Shown one piece after another: positions 11,358 through 23,880 of a stretch of 64,000 nt of DNA (its first letter is position 1; each line of letters starts with the position of its first letter). Both the position numbers and the translations under genes were made by a program. The notes beneath the pieces are model-generated. The model did not search any database and was not told the origin of the DNA. It saw only the letters and a program-made list of their open reading frames with translations. The DNA is taken from contig MNCI01007854.1 of assembly GCA_015680685.1 (NCBI GenBank), positions 1-64,000 on the forward strand. Reading direction: 5' to 3'. The DNA is from Gnetum montanum (lineage: Eukaryota; Streptophyta; Gnetopsida; Gnetales; Gnetaceae).

Positions 11358-12226
11358 TTATTGACTGACTAGAATGGATTCATGCCATAGGATGGAGTGA
11401 GAAAAAAATTGAGACACAACATAAAAGAAAATCCTATCATTACAAAATTTGATGGAACTTATGTAGTTCCTAGTGGCGATGGCTCCTCTGTGGGTGTCTT
11501 TCTCTTTTCTTACATTCCAGGTCTTGGGATTTGATGGTGTTGAAGTATGGCCTGAAGTTTCTCCTCTTGTAAGGCCTTGAGTTCCTTGGTATGCATGTAA
11601 GTTTGTGCTTGTGCCATAGAGGCATCCCAATTAACCTTCTCTTTTTATTTTGCCACCCTTTTATTCTCTGTCAACAGTTTATTAAGTTGCTTGGTTCTGA
11701 AAGTGTTTAGCTGGTTCTGAGAAACCTTTGGCCCTGTAATAAGAAGGTTTAATATTTTCAAAATGGATTGAATAGAGAAATCAACAATCACACCACAATT
11801 GTTAACTATGGTGCCTTCTTCTTTATTGTGCCAAAATTGGTATGTTTCTCCTAAGTACCAGACACCACTTTCAAAGAGGGTAGGCCATAATGGGGACCCT
11901 TTGAGATGATCCCTAACGACCTCTGGAGAAAATTATGTGAAAGGTCCAAAGTTTAATTCCATGATCACTACAATGAATATGGACCTTTCATGGATGGTTT
12001 GAACACAATCCTAGGGCAACATGAGATATCATCCTTGTTCAGACGCTGTAACAGCTCCTTCTTCCACCTACCTTGATTGTATAGTAGCAAGGTCTTCTTG
12101 GTGGATACTAAATGATTATTCCTCTTGCTCTACATGTTGTTCAATAGGAACTTGTCCTTCACCTCTCTTAGGTCTCTTGATTGCACCTTGAGTAAGACCT
12201 TCCTGTTATTCGTGTTTCGGGGCCAT
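11358..12226 (-). pseudogene. aORF of N1, shortened
   Basis: The ORF starts at ATG 12226-12224 with Met-Ala-Pro-Lys. The AG of a good splice acceptor lies directly before it, with a TACTAAC branch-point consensus at 12249-12255. Recognisable blocks match N2: MELNFGPF, SPEVVRDHLKGSPLWP, YQFWHNKEEGTIV and VDFSIQSILKILNL. After that, the middle domain seen in N2 and N3 is deleted, and a short Lys/Glu/Gln-rich tail follows (TKELKALQEEKLQAILQ). Stops and shifts interrupt it. The block around the aliphatic VDF...NLP motif faintly recalls the plant transposon-associated domain Transposase_32; this is only a guess. No env hallmarks are present. Confidence 0.6.
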
Positions 12227-14110
12227 CTGCAATCACATGGGGCCAATCGTTAGTAAGGTTGTTACCAAAGTTAGGTTATACCTTACTGCTTGCCTTAATA
12301 GATTTACTTTATTTTCGTGTGATGTTAATTATTGGAAGAACATGTCTATAAAATATTATAATGTTGAGTCCTATTTACTTAGGTGGTTTCCAAATTTAAT
12401 TTTCTAGTATAGCTATGGGGATGAAATTATTTTTGACACATTTTATTCTTAATTTTACAACAAATTACCCTTAAATATGTCTTTCGAGTTGTTTCAAAAA
12501 ATTTATGCTCTATTTGGCATGTGCCCCTCCCCCATGACTAAGCTGAACACTTCAGGTTCAAGTAGGTTCAAACAAAATGAAAATCGGAGTACCAATGAGC
12601 GAGTTATGGATATGAAAGAAAGTGATGTGTAATTGTGAGTCATAGAGAGGAATTTGAAAAAATTCCCTTGCGTGAATAGTTTCAAATGATGTTGATTAGC
12701 ATAGGGGGGTCACATATATATATTTTTATCGAAGTTAGGGCACTTAGAGAATGTACCGAATTTTTAATATTTTCTTTTGAAATTAAATGATGTAAACTAA
12801 GGACATCTAGATGATTGTTAAAGGGTTCCAAGGTAATTCAACTAGTTCTAAAGGCATGAAAATTATGATGGTGTGGGATTTATCAATAAGAACCTTGAAT
12901 GGTAGAGAAAAAGGCTATGTGATGGTTCATAGGAACGTTGAATTGGAGGGATAGTAATAAGGGAAATAAAATCATTGGCAATATGCTAAGGATCATAAAT
13001 GGTATGTGGAAGATGGGTCATGAGTGCAAATTACAAAAAATATGCAAGTGGGTCCTCCCCAAAGCAGGTTCCAACCTTTAATGCCCTTGTGTAACCACAC
13101 TTAAAAGTGTTTGTGGACACTTGAAGGGTTAAATGTAATCCACACTGATTCCACAAAACACAAACATGTAAATATCACTGGAATGAGGTAAGAATTCTAT
13201 GTTACACATGACACGAGCTACAATTACACTAATAGTGAGATGAGACAAACTATGGAAGGGATTTTAGAGATTGGGACATGAGGTAACTGACCTAGGGCAT
13301 AGTGAATCCTACATGTAACGCATGATTAAGGTGTCATTAACCCATCGTTCTAAGATGAGGACCAAGTCCATTCCTTTGATCAGTGACACCGCATTGTTTC
13401 ATCCCATGATGAGCGACTATGAGAGTACTAGAAAACCAAGGTGTATGATCACTTGGAATTTTATTCAAGGGAGGAGTGATTTTTGTTTTGTGGCACTTCC
13501 TTTGTTTTTTTCTCTTTCTTCTCTTTTTTTATTGCTGAATCCAAAGAAGCCGCCAACCTTTAGGCATGGGTGCATGTCTTTCTAGTGGGACCCCCTAGAA
13601 CAACATTGGATTTTTAAGTGCCTTTTGATTGCTCTTACTCCCATTTTTCATTAGATCTACAAGGATTTTAGTACAACCACGTTCGATGACAACTCCCACA
13701 GATGTCACCAAACAGAATCTGCAAGTTCCCTTGATGTCACACCCTAATCATTCCCTCTTGGTCCATCCTTCTTCATTTTGAGTACAATGAAGACAAAATT
13801 AATTTAATTTTTAAAAATGTCAAGAATATCATTGTACCCTTGATCAGAACCTCTTATTTGTAGAATGGATGAGTGGGTGTAATGGTCACTGTCCACATAA
13901 TTGATCACTCAAGACTCAATAACATAGTACACACCTCAACCAACAAGCCACATGAGTGTTTTATTGGTAGATGAGATTACTTATAAAAATGTAAAAAGAC
14001 AAAAATAAAAAAATATAAAACAAGAAATTGAAAAATGAAAAATCGGAAAACAAAAAAGTTGTAAATTTGAAGAAAATGCAAAATATTTATTAATCTTGCT
14101 TGTCATTAAA
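12227..14110 (-). other. N1 spacer between gag and aORF
   Basis: This is non-coding and homologous to the spacers of N2 (28141-30234) and N3 (38041-38723), and more distantly to the post-pol spacer of P1 and H1. It contains a polypurine-like motif CTTAGTCATGGGGGA (reverse, 12528-12542) and a pyrimidine tract near 13500-13530. The probable 3' end of an intron lies at its aORF side. The ORF at 13322-13585 is a chance frame across the pyrimidine tract. Confidence 0.6.
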
Positions 14111-16207
14111 ATGGGGGATATCGCCCATAACTAAACAGTTGAGGATGGAAAATATTAATAAATGAAAGGTGAGGATCCTTGCATGTTGGAAATATTAGGA
14201 CCTGGCCATACTTACCTCATCAGGGTTCACACACCTGATTATAATAAGCATAGTGGGGTAATTTATAAGATGTAGCTTTTAGATAATGAGTTGACTTACT
14301 ATGATAATTGGGACTGTTAGATGGTATGCAAGGATCAGGATGTCATCCTCCATGGTTGTATTCATTGTGTCGTATGGTTGTTGGAGTGTTAATTGGTGGC
14401 CTTGATGAGGTAACATGAGGTGTTGGGTTCAAAGAGAAGGCTGCACCACAGTGTTGGACTTGTGCTGAGTTGGAGGATGCAGTGACCTTGGAATTGTGTT
14501 GTCCCTTCCTATGGTCGTTTCTAAAGAAGGGACACCTTCAATGTTGCTGAGGTCTCTCACTGCTGTTGGCAATAGTAGCACAAGTAATGTTTGGGGGTTG
14601 TTGCTGTGGTGCCAACACCTTAGGAACAGTTGGTGGCGATGTAAAAGGAGGGAAAGGATGAGAATCTTGAAAATTAGGAGAAGTGTAAGGTGCACAAGGC
14701 AGTGGTTGTGTTGAGGACATGGGCTGATAGTATTGAGGAGAATGATAATGCAGTGAGATAGAGTATGTTGGCCTAGTTGGAGAAATAGGATATTAGACTA
14801 GATAAGCGTTTAGATTCAGATGATATGAAGGGTGACTCTAGTTTAGGGGTGGCTTCCCCCATGACTAGGATTGTTGCCACTGTGATCGAACACAAAATTT
14901 CTGTATGAACTCGAGATGTAACATGCTTCCCTAATGCTCATATAAATGTAACAAGATTGGGCATTAGCCCTTAGGGTTGCATTCATACGGGTCATTGGCA
15001 GTTGAGCTCTTATTTTCCTTATCCCTTATTTCTGATTGTCTAATGATACTTTGTCCTGCTTCTCGGTTTGTCAAAACTCTATCTCCAATGATATCGATAT
15101 ATTCTCCACACTTTTTATGCATCCATTCCAACATCTTATTGATCTTTGCCTTGACTTCCTCTAATGATTGTTGTATAGGCAAAGATGATTCTTTCCCCTT
15201 GTGGTAGGTTGATTTCTCCTTTTTATGATTATGGACCTTTGTTAAGTTGAGATTTTGGTCCCGTTGATGTTTTTNNNNNNNNNNNNNNNNNNNNNNNNNN
15301 NNNNNNNNNNNNNNNNNNNNNNNNNNNNNNNNNNNNNNNNNNNNNNNNNNNNNNNNNNNNNNNNNNNNNNNNNNNNNNNNNNNNNNNNNNNNNNNNNNNN
15401 NNNNNNNNNNNNNNNNNNNNNNNNNNNNNNNNNNNNNNNNNNNNNNNNNNNNNNNNNNNNNNNNNNNNNNNNNNNNNNNNNNNNNNNNNNNNNNNNNNNN
15501 NNNNNNNNNNNNNNNNNNNNNNNNNNNNNNNNNNNNNNNNNNNNNNNNNNNNNNNNNNNNNNNNNNNNNNNNNNNNNNNNNNNNNNNNNNNNNNNNNNNN
15601 NNNNNNNNNNNNNNNNNNNNNNNNNNNNNNNNNNNNNNNNNNNNNNNNNNNNNNNNNNNNNNNNNNNNNNNNNNNNNNNNNNNNNNNNNNNNNNNNNNNN
15701 NNNNNNNNNNNNNNNNNNNNNNNNNNNNNNNNNNNNNNNNNNNNNNNNNNNNNNNNNNNNNNNNTTTTAACAATATATACCATACCTTTTCTTGGCCAAT
15801 GAGTGTCATAGGGAAGAGCTTGAGTTTTTGCCAACCATTATTAATGTTGTTCCATGTGTAGGCATCATAGAAGGCTTGTAAATGTTGATGTGGATCTAAG
15901 TCATAGCCTCCTGAGAAATTAGGGAAGTTGTTTAAATCAATCCTAGGTAGAAAACTCTCTTTACGATGCCTACAGGAGATTCAAATAGCCTCTTGTATTT
16001 GCATTAGGCATGTAGTGGCTAGTAGGGGTTCATCATCATCAGGTAATTTATGTTTTCATGTGTTGGGATAATGTTGCCTTCATTATTTTTATAAGAAACC
16101 CCCACTTCTAATTGTGTACTCCAATCTTCATTGTCAGATAATTCGTTGGTTCTCCAATGAATTACCTCACTAGATGTGGCATTATCATAGTCTTGTAGGA
16201 GAGACAT
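14111..16207 (-). pseudogene. gag: gag of N1 (with sequence gap)
   Basis: Gag forms the particle that packages element RNA. The likely start is ATG at 16207 (MSLLQDYDNATSSEVIHW), equivalent to N2 32514 and N3 35720. The core domain (GQEKVWY and flanking) falls partly into a 490-base gap. Downstream are KMLEWMHKKCGEY and a Pro/Gln/His-rich tail. The tail ends near a CCCATAACTAAA motif (reverse) at 14123-14135 that copies the polypurine core. Frame changes and stops are common, so the copy is dead. No Cys-His zinc knuckle could be seen. Confidence 0.65.
15275..15764. other. Assembly gap in N1 gag
   Basis: 490 undetermined bases. The flanks align with N2 at about 31476 and 31832, where the intervening real sequence is only about 355 bp. 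The gap is therefore either an estimated size or hides an extra 135 bp or so. Translated ORFs crossing it are not real evidence. Confidence 0.95.
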
Positions 16208-16330
16208 GATTGTGAAACTGTGTGTGAATTCGTATGTGAACTTTTGTAATTATTTCTTCTTAAAAGATATATTGTTAATTCCTATACAGTGACCTTGTAT
16301 GATATATTTAATCTAGATAACTAACACCAT

Positions 16331-16348
16331 CCCTGGCAAGGGCGCCAA
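16331..16348 (-). promoter_or_regulatory. Primer binding site of N1
   Basis: TTGGCGCCCTTGCCAGGG (reverse strand) follows the LTR end directly. It is the best-preserved member of a TTGGCGCCRTTG-type site shared by N1, N2, N3, H1 and P3. The TGGCGCC start is typical of Athila/Tat elements primed by a host tRNA. Confidence 0.85.
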
Positions 16349-17184
16349 TGATGAGTGGCGAGGTACCCCTACACTCAACCATACGAATACGAGCGTTTCA
16401 TGCACAATTTGATCGAACTCCACAAACAAGGTAGTTGTGGTATCAAAATAGTTATCCTTAGGTCGCAATTCGCTATCTTCCCATATGGACTAGTATTAAC
16501 TTTGTCACATATGGTTTAGTCCAGAATGATGTGTATGATGTGTTCCTATACTAATGCTACTCCTGGAGATAATGGAAAATAATATTAACTAAGCTAAGAA
16601 AGAGACGGTGAAAGAGAATCTAAGCTAGCCTATGTGCAAGGAGCATCCGTTCCTTACATCTTGGACCTCGTGCATGACTACCACTAGGATTATCAAGCAT
16701 AGATCCTAGGTACGCTACTAAGTTGCCAAGTAGTCACACTTAAATGCTCATGATCAATTCATACTCATTCTATGTTTAATAAGATTTTAGGGGTAAAGAG
16801 ATGTTAACTATGAAAGCAATAAATAACAATAAAAATTAAATAATTAAAATAAGTGAATGCTGTAATGATGAAGTAATATCGATCTTTTTTTTCAATCATG
16901 TGCATGTTCGAGTACGTCACACTCGAATAAGGATGCCCTACAATTACAATCACCATACTGCAGGCATGCACTGAGAAATAATTATAACTCTAAGAAGGAA
17001 AAACTACAAGAGTTTGGGTAAGGAACTTAGAACTAAGTCCTAGAACAAGGAAAGCCACCTCTTATTTATAGAAATTGAGGTAGGCCATGATATCGCATAT
17101 GCGATATTGCAGCTAGGTTGCGATATCATGGCTACGATATTGCGGCTACTGCGATATCACAACTAGGAAATTCATGACTCATTA
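16349..17184 (-). repeat. 5' LTR of N1
   Basis: 836 bp, from TGATGAGTGGCGAGG to CATGACTCATTA. It is 50 bp longer than its partner because the U3 array of GATATC/GATATT units (17087-17165) has about five units against two. A TATA-like element is at 17062-17070 (reverse). Confidence 0.9.
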
Positions 17185-17189
17185 GTAAG

Positions 17190-18492
17190 CTTTGTAGCCA
17201 AGCATTGGTTTTGCGCTGGAGCTATTTTAAGTTGCCCTTCCATGAAGATACATTTTCCCCTTACCTTGAGTAGCTCCAATTGGGTTTGTAATGATGGTAT
17301 CTGGAAGGTCAAAGACATATAAAATTAGTTTCCCAATTCCTACCAATCAGTTTAGTAATTCTTCATGATGGGCTATGCTTAATTAGTTGTTGAGAGTTTC
17401 TACAAATGTCTGCACTTCTTTGAGTGCAAAAACATTTGCTACAAATGCCGTAAGTGCATCAAGTGCTTTGATCACTTTTTTAGCAAACACTTCAACTATT
17501 GCCTTCTACCCTTGGTGCTGCATCACCAAGATAGTTATCCCCTCATCCTCCTCCAAATGCATCAAAAAGGTAGCAGCATTCCTAGATATGTCTAGGAATT
17601 GCTGCTATTGTAAAAGAAACATTGTTACCTCTTAGGCACTTGGATTTGACCTTGTGGACATCTACATTATTTGGGATGAGAAAATTGGTACCCCACCTTC
17701 CATTTGACCAATGATTCAAGCCACTTCATTAAGGTGGCTCATCACTAGCCTATACACAAATGGATCACCACCACTCATTCTTGCTTGTTATTGTAAGAGC
17801 TACTCTCAAAGTTTGTGTATGTGCTTAATGTTAGCACAGGTCTCTAGCATTGTTTCATGAGTAGGTGAAGGAGAATGTGGTTACTGCTCCTCTTCTTAAA
17901 TGAATTTGGTAGGCACCTTATCCTTCATCATTGCCACCTAAGAGGTGGTTGGAGCTTGTGAGATGGTATCATTTATGTAGTATGCTATGCCTTCCCTCTT
18001 GCATAATTTTTTGATGAGGCATAGAAAGGGGAGTGCCTTCCTTTCATGTTCATTTTCCTTGAAGCACTTCTCTATCTCAAGATATATTAGATATGGAAGG
18101 TTGATTGAGAATCTATTGCTCAAAGTGGGACATACACATGTGAAGAAATCTATGATTTTTCTTAGCCTCACCATTGGATTGAGGTGGAAGGCTGAAATCT
18201 TGAAGTATGCACGTTCTACCATGATGAGTGTACCAAAATCCTTACAGTCTACTCCATTACACCACTATGTCCATTCTTTCTTGACATTTGGATATACTTG
18301 TAGTAGAATCTTAACAAGATTGACCCTAGTTTCTGGTAACCGAAGGACCTCTGAAATTGCTTTCATCGAGTAGGACATTGAAATGTCCTTGATTTTGACT
18401 ATTGAACTAGCTTGTCGATTGCTCCAGAAAACATGCATCCTTCTTGGTTGGGCTGGTCCTCCTTCCTGCACGTGCTTTTCCATAGGTGTCAT
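17190..18492 (-). pseudogene. aORF N-terminal half (H1)
   Basis: Divergent relative of the N2/N3 aORF. Open stretches at 18492-18265 and 18222-17938 contain VFWSNRQASSIVKIKDI, KAISEVLRLPETRV and, further on, INLPYLIYLEIEKCF, RKALPFLCLIKKLC and REGIAYYIND. The corresponding N2 blocks are FWHNKEEGTIVDIFG, KAISKVLNLPNARP, TNLPYLYLMEILRLF, AFPFPCLIRKLC and GILGYTNDI. Such clear similarity between a pol-bearing element and the pol-less ones shows the ORF is an old, retained part of the lineage. It is split from its 3' half by N1. No transmembrane segment is seen. Molecular role unknown. Confidence 0.7.
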
Positions 18493-20450
18493 GTATGGTC
18501 ACAACACAACCAAGGATTAGCATATAATGTGTAACTTTTACCATTTGAGTACCTTATCTCGTTGGGTAGTTACACTTAGACTAAGTTATGGCCATGGTGA
18601 ATTGATTATTATATTATTATTTTAATATTATTTCCTTTAAAAGGTCACCAGAGTTTGTTGGAAGGGTTTAACATTCATAAATTGATGTTTTAATGTTAGT
18701 TTCTTAGTTAAATCTTTGTGGGAGTTAAAAAAATTTTGAAAAATTTTCCATTAAAAGCTTAAGGTTTGTGGCCCCCACAACTAAGAGCTTACCTTAGGTA
18801 GCTACAAGATTGAAGAATGGAGTGAGTCAGAAAATGGTTAGGAAGTTATCGTTCTTGGAAGGTTCTGGGCTTTGAATAGTGAAAAATTGTAAAGTGTGGC
18901 CATGTATTTATAGAATTTTTGGCATGTGTCTATAGGGTCTCATCAACAGGGTCTCGTCTACACATTCCACAAAGCCTATGAAGAAAATTTTTCACTTTGA
19001 ATAGTTTGAAAAATACAAGTTTAAGCATGAATTTGGGGTCTATGGAGAGCCAAAAAAGCCATGAACATGATAAAAAGCTTGAAGTGGGCTTGATTATTCA
19101 CAAAAATTGGACTTTTGATTGGGAGAATGAAATTTATTGGAGAAATTCCACAAGGAGTGTATAGTTAAATGCAATCAATGGGGAATGCAGATTGATTCAA
19201 TTGCAGAAATGCCTAAGGATAAGGAAGTTAACTATCCAACTAAGAGATAAGTAAGTGGTTCCTTCCTATAGTAGGCTCATGACCTTTTTGCCTTTACATA
19301 TCCTCAAACCAAGGAGTCTATGGGCCTCATGGTTGATTAATGGTTATGGAAAGTTAAGGACCTAATTTGGAAGAATCTACCTGAGAATTCTAACAAATCA
19401 AATGAAGACATTGAACAAGACATGGAAAATTGGTAGTGAGGTGAATAATAGCAAGCATTAATGGATGAGAGAGAAGATAAAATGAGGTTCTAACCCATGG
19501 CCACATGAAGTTGCTTATGTATTTTATGGTTAAATAACCCAATAAAGTTTATCCTTAGTCCAAATTAAAACCAACCACTTCTAGTGACTTTGCATTGAAA
19601 CTCTAAGACTAGTCCACCCCCTTGAGACATAAGAATGTGCCCATAGATCAATCACCACTCCTTATTAAGAAGAAAAGAGAAGGAGAAACCAAGAAATGAC
19701 CTTAGTTAGAGGGGACCTTTAGGCATGATTAACATGTCTTTCTAGTCTCATAACCAATGCTTGTAGCTCATTAGTTAGGCTAAGGGGTGTGCTTGGAATT
19801 CTCATGATTTTTTTTTTGGATTTTATGTTTTTATGGATCTTTGGATGGGAACCACACCATGAAAAGACTTAGCTTCCTATTATTGGTCAACAATGAAATG
19901 GTAAGAAATCCATGAAAACACTCATGCACTCAAAAGAATAGGTAAGTACATAGCGCATCAAGTCCCCTTGAAGTTATACCCTTGTCAATCCATTTAATCT
20001 TTCATAAGTTTGAAAACTACTAAGGTCACAGGTTTGATAAGGTTTCATTAATGAAAGGGATCTTATATTTCCAAAATTAGGAATACCATAGAGTGTTATG
20101 GATGGGTGGATGATGTGGACTCACTAACTATTCCAAGAAAAAAAACCATGTCTTAGTTATTAATCATCAAAATTCAGAGATAGAATCTAGACATTAGTAA
20201 TCAAATACCATTAAGTACAAACCAGCATTAGCAAACAACTACAATATCACTATGTCTTTTTTGCAATAAAGGAAAAGAAAAAAACATTACAAAAACACAC
20301 CAAAATAAAGGGAAATATGAAATAAATTGGAAAATATTTAAGAAAGATAAAATGTACTAATGATGTTTTAAAAAATAAAATGGTGTAAAACAAAAAGTAT
20401 AAAAAAAAGTGTAAAACAAAAAGGTATAAAAAACTAAGGATCCATTTATA
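18493..20450 (-). other. H1 spacer between pol and aORF
   Basis: Homologous to the P1 spacer 3526-4840. A polypurine-like motif, CTTAGTTGTGGGGGC (reverse), lies at 18772-18785, in the same place as the P1 motif at 4822. No ORF is supported. AT-rich with A-runs near 20270-20430. Confidence 0.6.
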
Positions 20451-20453
20451 TGA

Positions 20454-21700
20454 TTAGCATGGATGACCATGTCCACCATGACTAAGTTGGAAGGAGAAGA
20501 TTCCAATAATTGAGTAAGGTTGTCCATCTAATGAGGTGTTACTAGCATTGGCTCTTTTGGGTTCATGGAAAGGTTTTACTTGTTGCATGTTAACCAAATA
20601 TTCCTTGTTTGGGCTTTTAGGTTTATAAGTCAACATAGCCCCACAAAAAAGGTTTCATAAATGATGTAAGGCCCTTCCCATAGTGTTGGAAACTTAGTTC
20701 ATTGTGGCACATGTGTGGGGTTCTAGTGAAGGACCTTGTCTCTAGGTTGAAATTTTACTTTTCTTATTTTGAGGTCATGAAATTTTTTGTTGAATGCCTT
20801 GTGCACTTCATTCAAAAATAGGGCCACCAATCTATTCTCATCTAATACATTAAGGTTGATCGATCTTTCTTTCTGTGCTAAACTAAGTTTAAGATCAAGG
20901 TCACAGGTTGTTGAAAGTGGACAAAGCTTGGATTGAATTGGAAGAGTTGGAATTTTTCCATACACCATATCATAGGGAGAATATCTTATAGGGAGTTTTC
21001 ATGTTGAGTGGTAGGACCAAAGGGCATCGTTGAGTTTTGTGCTCCAATCTGTCCTATATTTGCTAATTGTTCTAGTTAAGATCTTAGTGATCTTCCTATT
21101 GGTAACCTTAGCTTAACTATTGGATTGGGGGTAATAGGGTGTTGTTAATTTATGTTCTACCACCAAGAATTACATGAGCTTTCGAAAGGTGATGCATGTA
21201 AAATGAGTACCATTTTTAAAAATTAGTGCGCATGACACCCTAGACATGTTTTCAACATTTTGTTGTACAAATCAAGCAATTATGGAAGATGTATAGTCGA
21301 TGATAGTTGCTGATTTTGCCCATTTCATAAAATAGTCAATAGAAACTATAATGTATGCCTTTTTATTTGACATGGATGTGATGGGACCCATGAAGTCAAT
21401 GTCCCAAATGTCAAAGGGTTCTAGTGGTTGGATCCACTACTAAGGTTCCTTCATTTGAGTAGTTATCTCATCATCGCTTTGATAGCATTCACAAGTAGAT
21501 GAATTGGTGGGCATTCTTGAAGAGTGTCAATCAATAATACCCTACCATTAGGATCTGAATGGTTGTGCATCTTCCACCATAGTGGTTCCCACAAGGACCC
21601 GCATGAGCATCCTTGAGGATGCATAATTATTCAACATTAGGAACATACCAATAAATTAGGCCATCAACACACACCTTGTAAATATGTTTGTTAATCTTCA
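20454..21700 (-). pseudogene. pol: Integrase (H1)
   Basis: Reverse-strand pieces match the P1 and P3 integrases: the HHCC zinc region near 21560-21640, core landmarks around 21420-21100, the stretch between core and C-terminus at 20968-20723 (MVYGKIPTLPIQ, LDENRLVALFLNEVHKAF), and the tail at 20636-20454 (VNMQQVKPFHEPKRA). Stops and frameshifts separate the pieces. The protein would insert element DNA into the genome; this copy is inactive. Confidence 0.8.
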
Positions 21701-21979
21701 TGAAGAGCTTTTTCTAATGAAGAAATTTTTGTTGCTTCCTGTGGTCTAACTCTTGTGGCATCTCCTAAGTGAGAACATAAGTGAGGATGTCATCATGCCA
21801 TGTAGGCTTAGTGGGCACTTGTTCATTTATTGTGCTAGCAAAGAGAAGTTCATCAAGAAATTAGACAAAACATGGGCTCTTCTCCTCTTTGTTGTTCCAT
21901 TACAACTAAGACAAGTGATCAACAACCACATTCTTAGTTCCCTTTTGATCTACTATCATGAGATCAAATCTTCACAAGC

Positions 21980-23400
21980 GACTATATGACATAGCGGCTC
22001 ACCGTTGGTTTGTTCATTAGGAAGTAGATTGCATTGTTCTCTGTGTGCACGAATACCTTATATCCTAGCAAATAGTGCTTGAATTTCTCCAAGGAATACA
22101 CCACCACCATTAGTTCTTTCTTTGTAGTGATATAGTTCAACTGTGCACCCACAATGCTCTGTCTCACAAATTGGATGTAGTATGGATGTTTCTGATCATC
22201 CAACTACGTGAGCACAGCTCCCAAGGCATAGTTTGATGCATCTATCATGATGTGAAATGGTCTAGACCAATCACGTGCTCATAGAAGTGGAGTTTCTACA
22301 AGCTTTTGCTTGAGTTTTTGGAATGCCTTTTCACATTCCTTAGTCTAGATGAATAGATCATCTTTCTTTGTCAACTCCGTTAATAACTTAGCAATCTTAG
22401 AGAAATTCTCTATGAATTTCCTGTAGTAGCTAATGTGACCAAGGAATGACTAACAATATTTAACAATTTCCAAATGATGGGTTATTCCTTGGATGACCCT
22501 TATCTTTTTAGGGTCCACCTCAATCCCTACTTATGAGATTATATGGCCTGACACAATGCCCTCCTAGACCATCAAATGGCTCTTTTGCCAATTAAGTTGA
22601 AGGTTGTTCTCCACACACCTTTTCATCACTTGCTCAAGGTGGTCCAAGGCTTGCTCAAATGTAGCTTCATAGGTGGAGAAGTCATCCATGAAGACTTCCA
22701 CCCTACTACTAATTTGATATTGAAAAATGCTAAGGGCAAGGCATTGGAAGGTTGCAAGGACATTGCATATACCAAATGGCATCTCTCTGTATGTAAAAGT
22801 TCCATAGGGACTTGTGAATGTTGTTTTGGGATGATCTTTAGGTACAATCTGGATCTAGTTATAACCACTGTAACCATCTAGAAAGCTATATAAGCAATGC
22901 CCAAAGATAGTGTCCAACACCTAGTTCAGAAATGGCAATAGAAAATGATCTGTTCAACAACCTAAAGACAATATAGACCCTCCACTTGCCATATTTCTTT
23001 AGCATAATCACAAGTGGGCTAACCCATTCGCTATCTACAATAGGATAGATGAACCTTTCCTTGAAGAGTTATTCAATCTCCTTCTTGACAATCTACTTCA
23101 ATTTGGGATTCAGCCACTACTATGGCTGCCTATTTGACTTAATGGAAGGATAAGTATAGATGTAATGTTGGCATATACTAGGATCAATCTTAGTGAGTTT
23201 AGGATATGACCAAGTAAAGGCTGTTAATCATTTTTTGACCACCTTCAACAACTTATTTTTCTGTTTAGGAGCAAGGTTGGCATTGATTATCACCAGCTTG
23301 CTATTTTTTAGAAAAGCATATTCTATGTCAATAGGTAGAGTTTTCAACTCTAGGGGCTCATATTTGAAATTTTTAGGGATTTTCAACTCTCTCCAATTGG
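21980..23400 (-). pseudogene. pol: Reverse transcriptase and RNase H (H1)
   Basis: On the minus strand the RT palm shows FLDGYSGYN near 22860, with the first catalytic Asp intact, then YGTFTYREMPFG, and the FMDDFSTYE box at about 22680-22710 in an open frame of 72 codons (22782-22564). RNase H follows, with IDASNYALGAVLT near 22240 and an open frame 22203-21982 containing TTKKELMVVVYSLEKF and FVHTENNA, where the usual Asp of the TDH motif is Glu. Several stops interrupt the path. The Athila-type wording of these motifs places the element in that lineage. Confidence 0.85.
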
Positions 23401-23559
23401 TGTCATCAGTTTCATGATTAGACAGTTGGCAATGAACTCACTCTAGTTCATCCATGCCTTTACATTGGCACTTGTTAAGCTCTTAGTTGGTTGCATGCAA
23501 AGTCAGCTATTAGGTGTCCTCCTATTTTGTGGTTGTTGCATACACACACCTTTGAATCT

Positions 23560-23880
23560 CTGTCTCTTTTGCACATTATCCACATGATGTGATGGATGTA
23601 CGTTTGATGGCCCATAGTTTCTACACATAGTTGCACCTTATATCACTATATCAATGCATGGAACTCTCTTCTTCTCAATCTTTGCAAATTCATTTTCCTT
23701 GGAAATATCCAACGAAAGGTCTCTCATGCCCAACCATGCATCAATGATACTTAGCCAAGCCATTCCCATGACAATTGGAAATTCCCTCTTGCAATTATCA
23801 ACTTAGATCACTAGGAAATTGATAAGATATGACCATCCATAGACAGTGGTCACATCTTATCAATCTTATCAAGTGATAGA
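23560..23880 (-). pseudogene. pol: Protease (H1), remnant
   Basis: The reverse strand carries the flap-to-end part of the aspartic protease: VIQVDNCKREFPIVMGMAWLS and IDAWLGMRDLSLDIS, colinear with P3 at 42500-42610 (IIMGRAWLS, IDAHLGICDLSLEVS). The catalytic Asp-Ser-Gly box, intact in P3, could not be located with confidence here. The protein would cleave the gag-pol precursor. Confidence 0.55.

Larger units (their letters stand above)
10490..17184 (-). mobile_element. N1: pol-less Athila-like element inserted in the H1 aORF
   Basis: The element is 6,695 bp, flanked by GTAAG at 10485-10489 and 17185-17189. It has two LTRs, a primer site, a gag-like region, a long spacer and an aORF, in that order on the minus strand. 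No protease, RT, RNase H or integrase motif was found between the LTRs, and the 490-base gap lies inside gag. Elements with LTRs and gag but no pol have been described in plants (TR-GAG type); this group also keeps a 3' ORF. It must have used enzymes supplied by relatives. The LTRs differ at roughly one base in eight over the first 220 bases by eye, mostly transitions, so the insertion is old. Confidence 0.9.

Noticed and set aside
14964-15834. Long minus-strand ORFs across the first sequence gap
   Set aside because: Most of their length is undetermined bases; only the flanking parts are used as evidence for gag.
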